This document shows positions 36,478 through 45,615 of a DNA stretch of 64,000 bases, piece by piece. The stretch lies in the NCBI GenBank assembly GCA_934149405.1, contig CAKPEV010000005.1:62001-126000 (forward strand). Reading direction: 5' to 3'. How positions within the stretch are numbered: the first letter of the stretch is position 1; every line of letters begins with the position of its first letter. A program made the translations under genes and the position numbers. The notes below the pieces were generated by a model that ran no database searches, was not told the DNA's origin, and saw only the letters and a list, made by a program, of their open reading frames with translations. The DNA comes from an uncultured Clostridia bacterium (GTDB lineage: Bacteria; Bacillota; Clostridia; TANB77; UBA1234).

Positions 36478-37931
36478 TTTTTTTCATTCCCTTCATTTTC
36501 TCCAATACAAAGTTCTTTAAAAATCTATATTCCGAAAGATTAAATATTCTAGACAAAGCAATATATATACAAAAACCAAATAAAATTTGAACTATAAGTA
36601 TAAAAATGTATGATAAATTAAGCATTCCGATCGGATATATACACATTCCCATTATGATTGATAATAGAGCACTTGGAAATATATCTTTTAATTGCTCAGT
36701 AAATGGGTAATCAATTACTTTACCAACAGCATATGCATTAATTATCATACTACAAATAGCATACAACACACTCGTGATTGCTACTCCCAAAACGCTTATC
36801 GAAGCACCAATTATTAATAGGGCTAAATATATTGGCTTTTTATATAGTTCTAGTTTCATCAATATGTCACCTCTTCCGACTGCTTTAATAACTTGCAAGC
36901 TTGTATTACCTAATATTGAAATTGCAGAAGCCAAACAAATTATTTGCATAAAAATTATGCTTTCAGACCACTTATGCGTTAGTAACACAATAACTAATGG
37001 TTTTGCGATTGAAATGCAACCAATCATTAGTGGAAAAATAACATATGCCATAACTTTTATGGATTTCTGAGATATTTTTTTTACCATTTTCGCATCGTTA
37101 TTTTCGTTTGCTATGGCAGGGAATAGCACTGTCATTACTGTCGCACTAATATTGTCTGACAAAAGAGATGGTATTTGTTTGCCTTTATTATAAAATGCTA
37201 AATCTGTCGGAGTATATACTTTCCCAATGACCAATGAACGGAGTTGGTCAAAAAAATTACCGTGAAAAATCTGCTACTAATACTTTAGTTCCGAATTTTA
37301 TCAACTCCTTAGCAGATTTATATGAGAACTCACATTTTGGATGCCAAGGAATTGTAAAAGATAAAACAATGCTATCTATACATGTATTTGATAAATATTG
37401 AGCAATTAGTGCCCAAACCCCAAAGCCTTTATATGCCAATATAATCCCAACAAAGCCAGAAATTATTGTTCCTATTAAAGTAGAAAAGAAGAATCTTTTA
37501 AATACCATATGTCTAGAAACATATGCATGTTGTATCGCATTATATGAACTTATGATAAGTTTAAATGAAAATACCCTTATTACAATTGTTAAATCATACA
37601 TATTATAAAACTTAGCTATCAATGGTGCAATCAAATATAGAATTGCATATGCGATTAATGACGCAAATAAACTACAATAAAAAATAGTGGAAAAGTCTGT
37701 ATCGTTTGCATCTTTTTTTTGTATCAGAGCTGCACTGAATCCACTAGTTACAAAAACATCCGCAAATGATATAAATATTAAAACAATTGATACTATTCCA
37801 TATTGTTCTGGTAATAAAATTCGAGCTAACACAATAGAAACAATAAAAGATACAAATTGTGCTAAAACTCTTTCACTAAATTTCCAAAACAATCCTGAAG
37901 CAATTTTGCTTTTTAAAAATTCGTTTTCCAT
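36464..37931 (-). CDS. wzx: Polysaccharide flippase (Wzx/MOP family), +1 frameshift at CGG
   Basis: 488 aa after recoding, the normal length for a 12-14-helix lipid-linked oligosaccharide flippase. The first frame covers residues 1-223 (SGLFWKFSERVLAQFVSF, ARILLPEQYGIVS) and ends TTT TCA CGG TAA. Skipping the C reads GGT as Gly224 and continues NFFDQLRSLVIGKVYTPTDL and YNKGKQIPSL, the conserved loop of this family. The second half alone lacks a start with a ribosome site. It would flip the repeat unit built by the neighbouring transferases. Confidence 0.88.
37260..37262 (-). other. CGG +1 recoding site in wzx
   Basis: The coding strand reads TTT TCA CGG TAA; a stop directly follows. C-GGT as Gly224 restores the flippase. 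Confidence 0.8.
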
Positions 37932-37969
37932 TTTATCCTCCTCACTGAAGCAATTTTTTATGTAATTTG

Positions 37970-38971
37970 CTAATTAGCTGAATTGATTATTTTTTTCAAA
38001 AAGAAGTATATACTTGGCGAACTTAAAAAAATCAAAGTTTTAAGCAATTCTTTTTCTCTTTCTTTTTTTCCCTTGCGATTTATATCCGTTTTTTTAATTT
38101 CTTTATAAGTACTTCTTACTTTTTCTTTTATTGCACTTAAATACATAGCTGGCTCTTCTATATTTTCTTTTACTTTCTGATACATTTCTTTTAAAATAGA
38201 GCTATACCCTATAAGTGCTAAATAACTTAAATTTTCCTGTTTCTTTTCCTTAAAAAAAGTAATTCTTTCCTCAAAAGCTTCTAGCACATCTAATCTATTC
38301 AAATTGAATTTTTTTCTCATTATACTATCAGGATTAACTCTATAATAATATAACTTTTCATTTGTAATAACAATTGGCGTCTTGCAAATAAAAAAGGCTT
38401 TATAAGTTGTAAATTCATCTTCGTGCACTTTACCAAAAGGAAAACGTAAATCTCTATATATATAACATTTGTATAACTTATTCCACACAACAATCGATTT
38501 GTAGCCTGTTTTCGTATATATTTTTTCTTGTAATTCATTTTGAGTATATTTATTGTTTTTTATAACATCATTTTGAAGAGCGCAACCATTAGCTCCAAAT
38601 TCACTAAAATCGCACTGCGCGATATCAACATTATTATTTATACATATAGTATACAACTTTTCTATAAAAGAATTATCTACATAATCATCTGAATCTATAA
38701 AAGAGACATATTCACCTTTTATGGTATCCAATCCCTTATTTCTAGCACTGCTAAGCCCACCATTTTCTTTATGTATCACTTGTATTCTTTTATCTTTAAC
38801 GGCATACTCATCGCATATATTTCCTGAATTATCTACCGAGCCATCATCTACAAGTATTATTTCTAAATTTTTATATGTCTGATTTACTATACTATCTAAA
38901 CATCTTCTTAAATACTTTTCTACATTGTATACCGGCACAATTACACTGATTAAAGGATGTTCATTTGTCAA
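37970..38971 (-). CDS. Family 2 glycosyltransferase
   Basis: 333 aa, GT-A fold. The N-terminus ISVIVPVYNVEKYLRRCLDS, the nucleotide site LVDDGSVDNS and FIDSDDYVD (DxD-type metal site near residue 95) are clear. The C-terminal third is specific and has no obvious membrane anchor. One of two adjacent GT2 genes of similar organisation; donor and acceptor unknown. Confidence 0.92.
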   Translation of the reverse strand: MTNEHPLISVIVPVYNVEKYLRRCLDSIVNQTYKNLEIILVDDGSVDNSGNICDEYAVKDKRIQVIHKENGGLSSARNKGLDTIKGEYVSFIDSDDYVDNSFIEKLYTICINNNVDIAQCDFSEFGANGCALQNDVIKNNKYTQNELQEKIYTKTGYKSIVVWNKLYKCYIYRDLRFPFGKVHEDEFTTYKAFFICKTPIVITNEKLYYYRVNPDSIMRKKFNLNRLDVLEAFEERITFFKEKKQENLSYLALIGYSSILKEMYQKVKENIEEPAMYLSAIKEKVRSTYKEIKKTDINRKGKKEREKELLKTLIFLSSPSIYFFLKKIINSAN

Positions 38972-38998
38972 AATCTATCAATCCCTTTCCATTTATTC

Positions 38999-40009
38999 TT
39001 ATTTAAATAATATTTTTTTAACAATTGGCTTTAAGGCATATATATATCGATATACTATCAAATATCCAAAATCTAAAATATAATTATTTTTTAATAATCT
39101 ATTTTTTATATTGTACTTTGATAATGTCTCCTTTGCATATTTTATGAGTTCTATTCTTTGTTTTTTTGAACATTTAGCTGTTAATGAATAAATTGGCTTT
39201 ATACAGCAAACAACTTCTTTTGTCACTCTCTTATTTATTTCTTTTTCTTTATTCATTTCAAAATGCTGAAAAAAAGTAAATAAATATGAATAATTTTTAG
39301 CTGCCTCATTTACTTTTCTTTTTAAAGACTCAAAATCAACTTTCGTCGTTATGCTGTTTGGATTATTTATATAATAATAATACGCATCCGGAATGAATAG
39401 CGCAGATTCTAAATGCATAAATACTCTTAACGAAAAAACAAAATCTTCAGCAAAAAAGCTGCCATCATCAAACAAAATACTATTTTCTGTTAGTATACTT
39501 TTTTTTATTATACAACTCCAAAGCTGGTTCAATTGATATGTTTTCAAAAAAATATCAAATACCTTTTGACGATAATCTTCTTTACTAACAAGAGTAACAT
39601 CAGAATATATTTTACCAGAAAGAATTTTTCCATTAGAATTACTTATATCTCTTATATGCGCCATTCTAACATAATTAACATTGTACTTTTTTGCATAATA
39701 CAATAGTGTACTTATTGCTTCTTTATACACAAAATCGTCAGCATCTGCAAAATAGATGTACTCTCCTTTTGCAAGACTTATACCGCGATTTCTAGTGCTT
39801 GCCACCCCTTTATTTTCTTGAGTATATATTGATATTCTATTGTCCTTATTAGCAAACTCTTTCATAAGCTCATAACTTTTATCTGTGGACCCATCATTTA
39901 TCAAGATAATTTCTATGTCTTTTTCTTCTTGGTTTCTAAGTGAATCTACCATACGCTTTAAATATTTTTCAGCATTATATACTGGCACAATTACAGACAC
40001 TTTTGCCAT
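38999..40009 (-). CDS. Family 2 glycosyltransferase
   Basis: 336 aa, GT-A fold, with VSVIVPVYNAEKYLKRMVDS, LINDGSTDKS and FADADDFVY motifs. It resembles the preceding GT2 enough to suggest an old duplication followed by change in the C-terminal half. It presumably extends the same surface glycan. Confidence 0.92.
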   Translation of the reverse strand: MAKVSVIVPVYNAEKYLKRMVDSLRNQEEKDIEIILINDGSTDKSYELMKEFANKDNRISIYTQENKGVASTRNRGISLAKGEYIYFADADDFVYKEAISTLLYYAKKYNVNYVRMAHIRDISNSNGKILSGKIYSDVTLVSKEDYRQKVFDIFLKTYQLNQLWSCIIKKSILTENSILFDDGSFFAEDFVFSLRVFMHLESALFIPDAYYYYINNPNSITTKVDFESLKRKVNEAAKNYSYLFTFFQHFEMNKEKEINKRVTKEVVCCIKPIYSLTAKCSKKQRIELIKYAKETLSKYNIKNRLLKNNYILDFGYLIVYRYIYALKPIVKKILFK

Positions 40010-40015
40010 AATACA

Positions 40016-41092
40016 TTACTCTCCATCATAAATTTTTTCTAACTTATTTACTATCGATTTCACATCATATTCTTTAATTAATTTTTCAGCTATATTCTTT
40101 CTGTTTATACTTTCTTCTTTGTACTTAATAATTTTTTCGCACCATTCATCAATGTCACTATCTGATATTCCTAATACTTGTACATTAGAATTATAAATTG
40201 TTTCGGCAGGTATTTTGTCTGACATGATAATAGGTATTCCTGACATTTGTGCTTCTATTAAGGTTATTGGGAGACCTTCATATAGTGACGGAAATACAAA
40301 TATATCCATTGCTTGTAATATACAGTTTACATCTTGCCTTGCACCTAAAAATTTAACTTTTTTCTCTATACCTTTCTCTTTGCATGCAATTTGCATTTTT
40401 TCTCTCAACGATCCTTCACCACACAATATTAATTCATATTTATCACTTTTTTCACAAAGCTTTACAAACATATCTATTAAAAATTTGTGATTCTTTGGAT
40501 TTTCAAATCTACCAACATGTCCAATTACTATTTTATCATTTATATTCAGCTTTTGCCTATACACTTTTCTCATATTATCATTAAAACAGAATTTTTGCAC
40601 ATCTATCCCATTATTCAATACTTCAAATTTTCCCTTTCCATATAGCCATTTTCCTGCTTCGATTCCACATGCTAAGTTTTTTGTAGAAAACATTTTAAGA
40701 AATGGCCTAGACAAATAATTTATAATTTTGTGTTCATGTGTAGTGCTATGTGAATGTGCTATTCTTGTTTTTATTCCTGCACATTTTGCTATAATCATAT
40801 CATAAAAAACTACGCTATTAGCTGTATGCCTATGAAATGCGATATAATTTCCGTTTTTAAGTATTCTATATAGCGCTACAATATGCTTAATTGGATGTTT
40901 TTCGAATCTCGGGATTCTAAATATTTTTCCTCCCATACTTTCTATTTCTTTTTCAAAGTAACCTTCATAATCAACTTGCAATATAAAATCAAATTGATAT
41001 TCATTTCTATCTACGTTTCTGTACATGTTCATCAAAAAATTTTCAACTCCACCCATGCTAAACATATACAACATTTGCGCTACTTTTTTCAT
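40016..41092 (-). CDS. Family 4 glycosyltransferase
   Basis: 358 aa, GT-B fold. The N-terminal acceptor domain begins VAQMLYMFSMGGVENFLMNM; the C-terminal donor domain has GHVGRFENPKNH and the Glu motif FPSLYEGLPITLIEAQMSG. Overlaps the next GT4 gene by 4 bp. Confidence 0.93.
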   Translation of the reverse strand: MKKVAQMLYMFSMGGVENFLMNMYRNVDRNEYQFDFILQVDYEGYFEKEIESMGGKIFRIPRFEKHPIKHIVALYRILKNGNYIAFHRHTANSVVFYDMIIAKCAGIKTRIAHSHSTTHEHKIINYLSRPFLKMFSTKNLACGIEAGKWLYGKGKFEVLNNGIDVQKFCFNDNMRKVYRQKLNINDKIVIGHVGRFENPKNHKFLIDMFVKLCEKSDKYELILCGEGSLREKMQIACKEKGIEKKVKFLGARQDVNCILQAMDIFVFPSLYEGLPITLIEAQMSGIPIIMSDKIPAETIYNSNVQVLGISDSDIDEWCEKIIKYKEESINRKNIAEKLIKEYDVKSIVNKLEKIYDGE

Positions 41093-42207
41093 AAGTCCCC
41101 TCCAATTATTTTTCTGAATTCTTCTAATGTATTTGCAATATAAAACGCTTTCACGCTTTTTCTAGCCGCACTAATTATGGATTGCCTAAATTTTTCATTT
41201 TCCTTAATTGTTCTTATATCAATCAATAATTCAGAAACACTATTTATGCTAAATAATAATCCATTTTTATGATTCTTAATAATTTCTTTATGCCCCCTAT
41301 TTTTACTTGCTATAACCGGAACACCAGAAATTTGCGCTTCTACTAAATTTATCCCAAATCCCTCTCTTTTACTTGCCGACACATACAAATCTACTACTTT
41401 TAAAATTTCTGGCACATCATTTCTGTATCCTAACAAATGAATATTTTTTTCTAGTTTATATTCATGTATTTTATTTTCATAATGCTCTTTTAATACGCCA
41501 TCTCCTGCTAGTAAAAGTTTTATTCTTGGATTTTCTTTTACTAAATCTTTCATTGCTTCTATAAGCATTATTTGATTTTTATTTTTGTTTAGCTCACCTG
41601 CAAAGAATAACACAAAATCGTTATCATGAAGTTTTAATTTTTCTCTTAATTCTTTTCTTTCTGCCACTGAAACTTCTTTAGAAAAATTATCTTCATTTAC
41701 TCCTATTCCGTGTATGTGATGTACTCGTTTCGCTTTCATTTTATTCTTTGCAAATTCAAAATCCTCTTCGTTTATTGTAATTAAATCATCAGTGTATTTT
41801 GATAAATGTTTTTCCACCGGGTAAAAAGTTAACCAATTCATTAGCGGTGCACCTTTGTAAAAATGAAAACCATGTGCTATGTATATTACTCTTGTATTAT
41901 TTTGTTTTCTTGTTTTTTTAGCTGCCATTCTTGTTAGTACACTAGCAACTGGTGTGTTACATTCGATTATATCGTAATTACCTTCATCTATTATTTTTTT
42001 CAATTCTTTATATGCTTTTATGTTTGAGATTTTAAACGGTGAGCGTTCAAACTCTATTTCAAAATGTTCATCACAATATGGGATTTCTTCTTCGCCTTTG
42101 CTTGCAACATGTACTTCAAATCCTGCATCGCTAAACATTTTTAAATAGGGTATATGAAACGCTAATATGTGTCTTGTTATTGAAGCTACAAATAATATCT
42201 TTTTCAT
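41089..42207 (-). CDS. Family 4 glycosyltransferase, possibly PglA-like
   Basis: 372 aa, GT-B fold. KILFVASITRHILAFHIPYL at the N-terminus resembles transferases acting second after a bacillosamine-type first sugar; ASKREGFGINLVEAQISGVP is the donor-binding motif. Directly downstream of pglD, it probably adds the second sugar to the undecaprenyl-linked unit. The exact donor is inferred only. Confidence 0.88.
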   Translation of the reverse strand: MKKILFVASITRHILAFHIPYLKMFSDAGFEVHVASKGEEEIPYCDEHFEIEFERSPFKISNIKAYKELKKIIDEGNYDIIECNTPVASVLTRMAAKKTRKQNNTRVIYIAHGFHFYKGAPLMNWLTFYPVEKHLSKYTDDLITINEEDFEFAKNKMKAKRVHHIHGIGVNEDNFSKEVSVAERKELREKLKLHDNDFVLFFAGELNKNKNQIMLIEAMKDLVKENPRIKLLLAGDGVLKEHYENKIHEYKLEKNIHLLGYRNDVPEILKVVDLYVSASKREGFGINLVEAQISGVPVIASKNRGHKEIIKNHKNGLLFSINSVSELLIDIRTIKENEKFRQSIISAARKSVKAFYIANTLEEFRKIIGGDL

Positions 42208-42208
42208 A

Positions 42209-42826
42209 CTACTCCTTCTTTTTCGCAGGTACGCCTATATACACACCTGATTCACTGATATTTTTTACAACAACTGCTCCTGCGCCTACTACAACATCAT
42301 TTGCTATTTCTATATTATTTTTTATCGTGGCTCCAACTCCAATATGAGTACAAGTTCCGATAACAACAGTTCCAGCAAGTGATGTTCCAGGCGAAATATG
42401 CGCAAAGTCTTCTATAACATTATCATGTTCGATTATCGCTCCTGTATTTATTATGCAATGCTTACCTATCTTAGCAGATGTGTTAATCGATGCGTTCGCC
42501 ATAATAACTGTTCCCTCGCCAACACTAGTGCCTATTGCAATGTTTGCTGATGGATGAATTGCTGTATAATATTTTAAATTATATTTGCTTGCAATTTCTT
42601 TTCTCGTTTGATTTGAACCTATGCCTATAACAAATTCTACTTCACTATATTTTAAGCAGTCAGAAACACTTCCAATTACTTTTAGCAATGGTGAATTTAT
42701 TATGGCTGTTCCAATAGGCTTATTATCGTCTAAAAAGCCGACAACCTCATCTCCTGATTTTATAATAATATTTGCTATCGATTTTGCATGTCCGCCAGAA
42801 CCTATAATTATTACTTTTCTATTCAT
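42209..42826 (-). CDS. Sugar O/N-acetyltransferase, PglD/NeuD family
   Basis: 205 aa. An N-terminal Rossmann-like domain ([18 protein letters not shown]) precedes a left-handed beta helix of hexapeptide repeats; the catalytic His is in [10 protein letters not shown]. Between a PglC-like phosphoglycosyl transferase and an aminotransferase, it likely N-acetylates a UDP-4-amino-4-deoxy sugar (bacillosamine route). It overlaps pglC by 8 bp. Confidence 0.88.
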   Translation of the reverse strand: MNRKVIIIGSGGHAKSIANIIIKSGDEVVGFLDDNKPIGTAIINSPLLKVIGSVSDCLKYSEVEFVIGIGSNQTRKEIASKYNLKYYTAIHPSANIAIGTSVGEGTVIMANASINTSAKIGKHCIINTGAIIEHDNVIEDFAHISPGTSLAGTVVIGTCTHIGVGATIKNNIEIANDVVVGAGAVVVKNISESGVYIGVPAKKKE

Positions 42827-43443
42827 CAGATTTTTCCTTTCTGTTTCCTTTGAATTTTTCTACAGTTGCGTTTCCAGTTTGCGATACATCTTCTTTTTTA
42901 AATACTTTCTTAAACGTGTTAAACATTATTGCTAAATCAAATCTAAGCGACATTTTTTCTATGTACTCGAGATCCATTTCGAATCTTCTTGACCATTCTA
43001 AATTGTTTCTTCCATTTATTTGAGCAAGCCCCGTTAATCCAGGTCTTACATCGTGTCTATGTTTTTGTTCTTCATTATATAACGGCAAATATTCTACCAA
43101 TAGAGGTCTCGGTCCAACAAAACTCATATCGCCTTTTAAAATATTTATTAACTCTGGAAGTTCATCAAGGCTTGTACTTCTTAATATTTTTCCAAATTTC
43201 GTAAGCCTAACATTATCTGGCAATAAGTTGCCATCTTTATCTTTTTCATCCGTCATTGTTCTAAATTTATATAATGTAAAAATTTTTTCATTTAATCCGT
43301 GGTCTTTCTTGCTTAAATATGACTGGTTTTCCAAGCTTTATTCTTACTAATATTGCAACAACTAGTAGCACTGGTGAAAGCACTAGTAGCAAGATTAAAC
43401 TTAAAATAATATCTAAAATTCTTTTTATATATTTTTTATACAT
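42819..43443 (-). CDS. pglC: Phosphoglycosyl transferase (PglC-like), +1 frameshift at CGG
   Basis: 207 aa after recoding. The start is ATG 43443 after TTAGGAGCAGAT. The first frame gives a re-entrant membrane helix ([20 protein letters not shown]) and FKQERP, then CGG ATT AAA TGA. Skipping the C gives the family motif [17 protein letters not shown], followed by [20 protein letters not shown] with the catalytic Asp-Glu and VGPRP. It attaches the first sugar phosphate to undecaprenyl phosphate. The downstream frame on its own would lack the membrane helix and has no proper start. Confidence 0.9.
43297..43299 (-). other. CGG +1 recoding site in pglC
   Basis: The coding strand reads AGA CCA CGG ATT AAA TGA. 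C-GGA as Gly49 makes the invariant RPGL motif. Confidence 0.82.
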
Positions 43444-43461
43444 ATCTGCTCCTAATTTATA

Positions 43462-44589
43462 TTAATCGAACAACCCCTTTATAATTTCTATAACTTTAGC
43501 TTGTTCTTCTTTAGTCATTTTGGTATCACTTGGCAAACATACTCCTCTGCTAAATATATCTTCTGATACACTTCCGCTTTCATTTAATGTAATAAAATCA
43601 CGGTCTGCAAACACTGGTTGCAATTGCATTGGCTTCCATATAGGTCTTGATTCTATGTTCTCTTTTTCTAGTGCTTCTATTATTTGAAGTGGAGTTACTT
43701 TAGAATCTTTATCTAATATTATTGCTGATAACCAGAAATTTGGTTTTGAATTTTGCATATATGGTTGCATTTGAATTTCTTTTATGTTTTTAAATCCTTC
43801 TTTGTATGTGTTATATATACCTGTTTTCTCTGCAATTCTCTCATCTAAAACCTTTAATTGTCCTCTTCCTATGCCTGCACTTATGTTGCTTAATCTATAG
43901 TTATATCCAATTTCTTTATGCTCATAATATCTGAATTTTTCTCTAGACTGCGTTGCCCAAAAACGAACTTTAGCAATTCTCTCCTCATCATCTGAAACAA
44001 GCATTCCTCCACCACTTGTCGTTATGATTTTATTTCCATTGAATGAAAATGCACCAAATTTTCCAAATGTACCTGTTTGCTTGCCATTTATTGTTGCTCC
44101 CAAGCTTTCGGCCGCATCTTCTAATATAGGAACATTATGTTTTTGACAGATTTTCATTATTTCGTCCATTTTAGCTGGTATTCCATATAGATGAACAACA
44201 ATAACTGCCTTAGGTGTATACTTCTCAAAAGCCTTTTCTAGCGCTTTAGGATCCATATTCCATGTTTCGTATTCGCTATCTATAAAAACTGGTGTTGCTT
44301 CTTTATAAACTATTGGATTTGCTGATGCTGAAAAAGTAAGTGCTTGACAAAAAACTATGTCACCCTTTTGAACTCCTAAAGCTTGAAGTCCCATATGGAT
44401 TGCCGCTGTGCCAGATGAAAGTGCAGCAGCATGTCCAGCTCCAACATATTCTGCAAGTTCCTTTTCAAAATTATTTACATTAGCTCCAAGTGGCGCTATC
44501 CAATTTGTATCAAATGCTTCTTTTACATATTCTTGCTCATAACCTTCTTTAGACATATGAGGTGAGGCAAGAAAAACTTTTTTATCCAT
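43462..44589 (-). CDS. DegT/DnrJ/EryC1 aminotransferase (PglE-like)
   Basis: 375 aa PLP enzyme. LSSGTAAIHMGLQALGV and the Lys motif FSFNGNKIITTSGGGML (internal aldimine) are present. It transfers an amino group to a UDP-4-keto-6-deoxy sugar, matching PglE in the PglE-PglD-PglC set. No 4,6-dehydratase (PglF) gene is seen in the window. First gene of the glycan cluster. Confidence 0.92.
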   Translation of the reverse strand: MDKKVFLASPHMSKEGYEQEYVKEAFDTNWIAPLGANVNNFEKELAEYVGAGHAAALSSGTAAIHMGLQALGVQKGDIVFCQALTFSASANPIVYKEATPVFIDSEYETWNMDPKALEKAFEKYTPKAVIVVHLYGIPAKMDEIMKICQKHNVPILEDAAESLGATINGKQTGTFGKFGAFSFNGNKIITTSGGGMLVSDDEERIAKVRFWATQSREKFRYYEHKEIGYNYRLSNISAGIGRGQLKVLDERIAEKTGIYNTYKEGFKNIKEIQMQPYMQNSKPNFWLSAIILDKDSKVTPLQIIEALEKENIESRPIWKPMQLQPVFADRDFITLNESGSVSEDIFSRGVCLPSDTKMTKEEQAKVIEIIKGLFD

Positions 44590-44668
44590 AAAATCACTCT
44601 CTTTTCAAACACCATTCTATCATTAACTATGCAGTGTAGCAAGTCTTTTTAAAAGTTTGCAACATGCC

Positions 44669-44700
44669 AAAAGGCCAGTTCAAAATGAACTGACCTTTTA
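44669..44700 (-). terminator. Terminator of the 167-aa membrane protein gene
   Basis: AAAAGGTCAGTTCA pairs with TGAACTGGCCTTTT; T-rich on the minus strand. Confidence 0.85.
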
Positions 44701-44706
44701 TTATTT

Positions 44707-45210
44707 TTATTCTTCAATATTTATTGAAGACTCTATTTTCTCAAGCTTCTTGTTTAACTTATCCAAATCTTGTTGCAAGCATTGTTTAGAGAATGCATGC
44801 AATTTTTCTTCTGCCAATAACCAAATGATTATTTCTACTTCACTTTGGTACTTTGTTATTCCTATAAAAGCTATCATAAAACACCAAGCCAAAATCAAAA
44901 CACCAGCATAAATAGCAATCTCTAAAGGAGATTTTGTATAGCAGACCACCATAATGACAATCTGCATTATTGACATCAAAAGCAGACCTAAGAATTTTTC
45001 ACTCACGTAATGCATAACTTCCGCGATTTTACAGCAACGTGTTTTTTGGTACCGATATTTGTACCACATACACAAAGCAAAATAGCAGATAAAGCTTATC
45101 ATCGAAAAAGTCACAACACTCATGGGAGTCAAAACCTCAAGAGCTGTACAGACGAAAATGATTATATTGAATATAACCATTAATATGACGTCAATTTTCT
45201 TTGAATTCAT
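44707..45210 (-). CDS. Unknown membrane protein with C-terminal coiled coil (islet)
   Basis: 167 aa. Four hydrophobic segments (about residues 8-26, 30-48, 74-92, 96-116) and a charged helical tail (LQQDLDKLNKKLEKIESSIN). No family recognised. It has a strong ribosome site (AGGAGG) and a terminator, and stands alone. Contains an in-frame CGG (45052-45054, KYRYQ), as in other GC-richer islets. Probably acquired. Confidence 0.65.
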   Translation of the reverse strand: MNSKKIDVILMVIFNIIIFVCTALEVLTPMSVVTFSMISFICYFALCMWYKYRYQKTRCCKIAEVMHYVSEKFLGLLLMSIMQIVIMVVCYTKSPLEIAIYAGVLILAWCFMIAFIGITKYQSEVEIIIWLLAEEKLHAFSKQCLQQDLDKLNKKLEKIESSINIEE

Positions 45211-45569
45211 ACTTTTTTCCTCCTTTTAGGGTTTTTATAGTATATAAAATCAACTTTAAATATCACTAATATAAAATATCACCCTCCAATCAGGAAAAGA
45301 TTTTTGCTATCTACTATAACACCTCCTTACATGCATTCACAAGAGATGATATGAAGAATGCTCCAATGTGCAATATGCTTACCTACAATGTAAGTCATAC
45401 CATCGATACTACAGTATCAATTTACATCATATGCAACTTCTGGCATAATTTATCATAATTTTTGTGTTTTGTTAATACTTTATGTAATTTTGAATACATT
45501 TCTTTTTTATTTATAGCAAATGTTGCTTGATTCCATAAATATAAAAGTTCTATCTCCACTAATATATAA
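45211..45569. other. Intergenic region without recognised gene
   Basis: About 360 AT-rich bases upstream of the 167-aa gene. I see imperfect hairpins (for example TTACCTACAATGTAAG near 45380) but no ORF, tRNA or riboswitch I can support. Confidence 0.5.
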
Positions 45570-45610
45570 AAATTGCCCCATTATTATACTTTTTAATAAT
45601 GAGGCAATTT
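45570..45610 (-). terminator. Terminator of pheST
   Basis: AAATTGCCTCATTATT pairs with AATAATGGGGCAATTT (on the minus strand), 6 bp after the pheT stop. Confidence 0.85.
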
Positions 45611-45615
45611 CTAAA

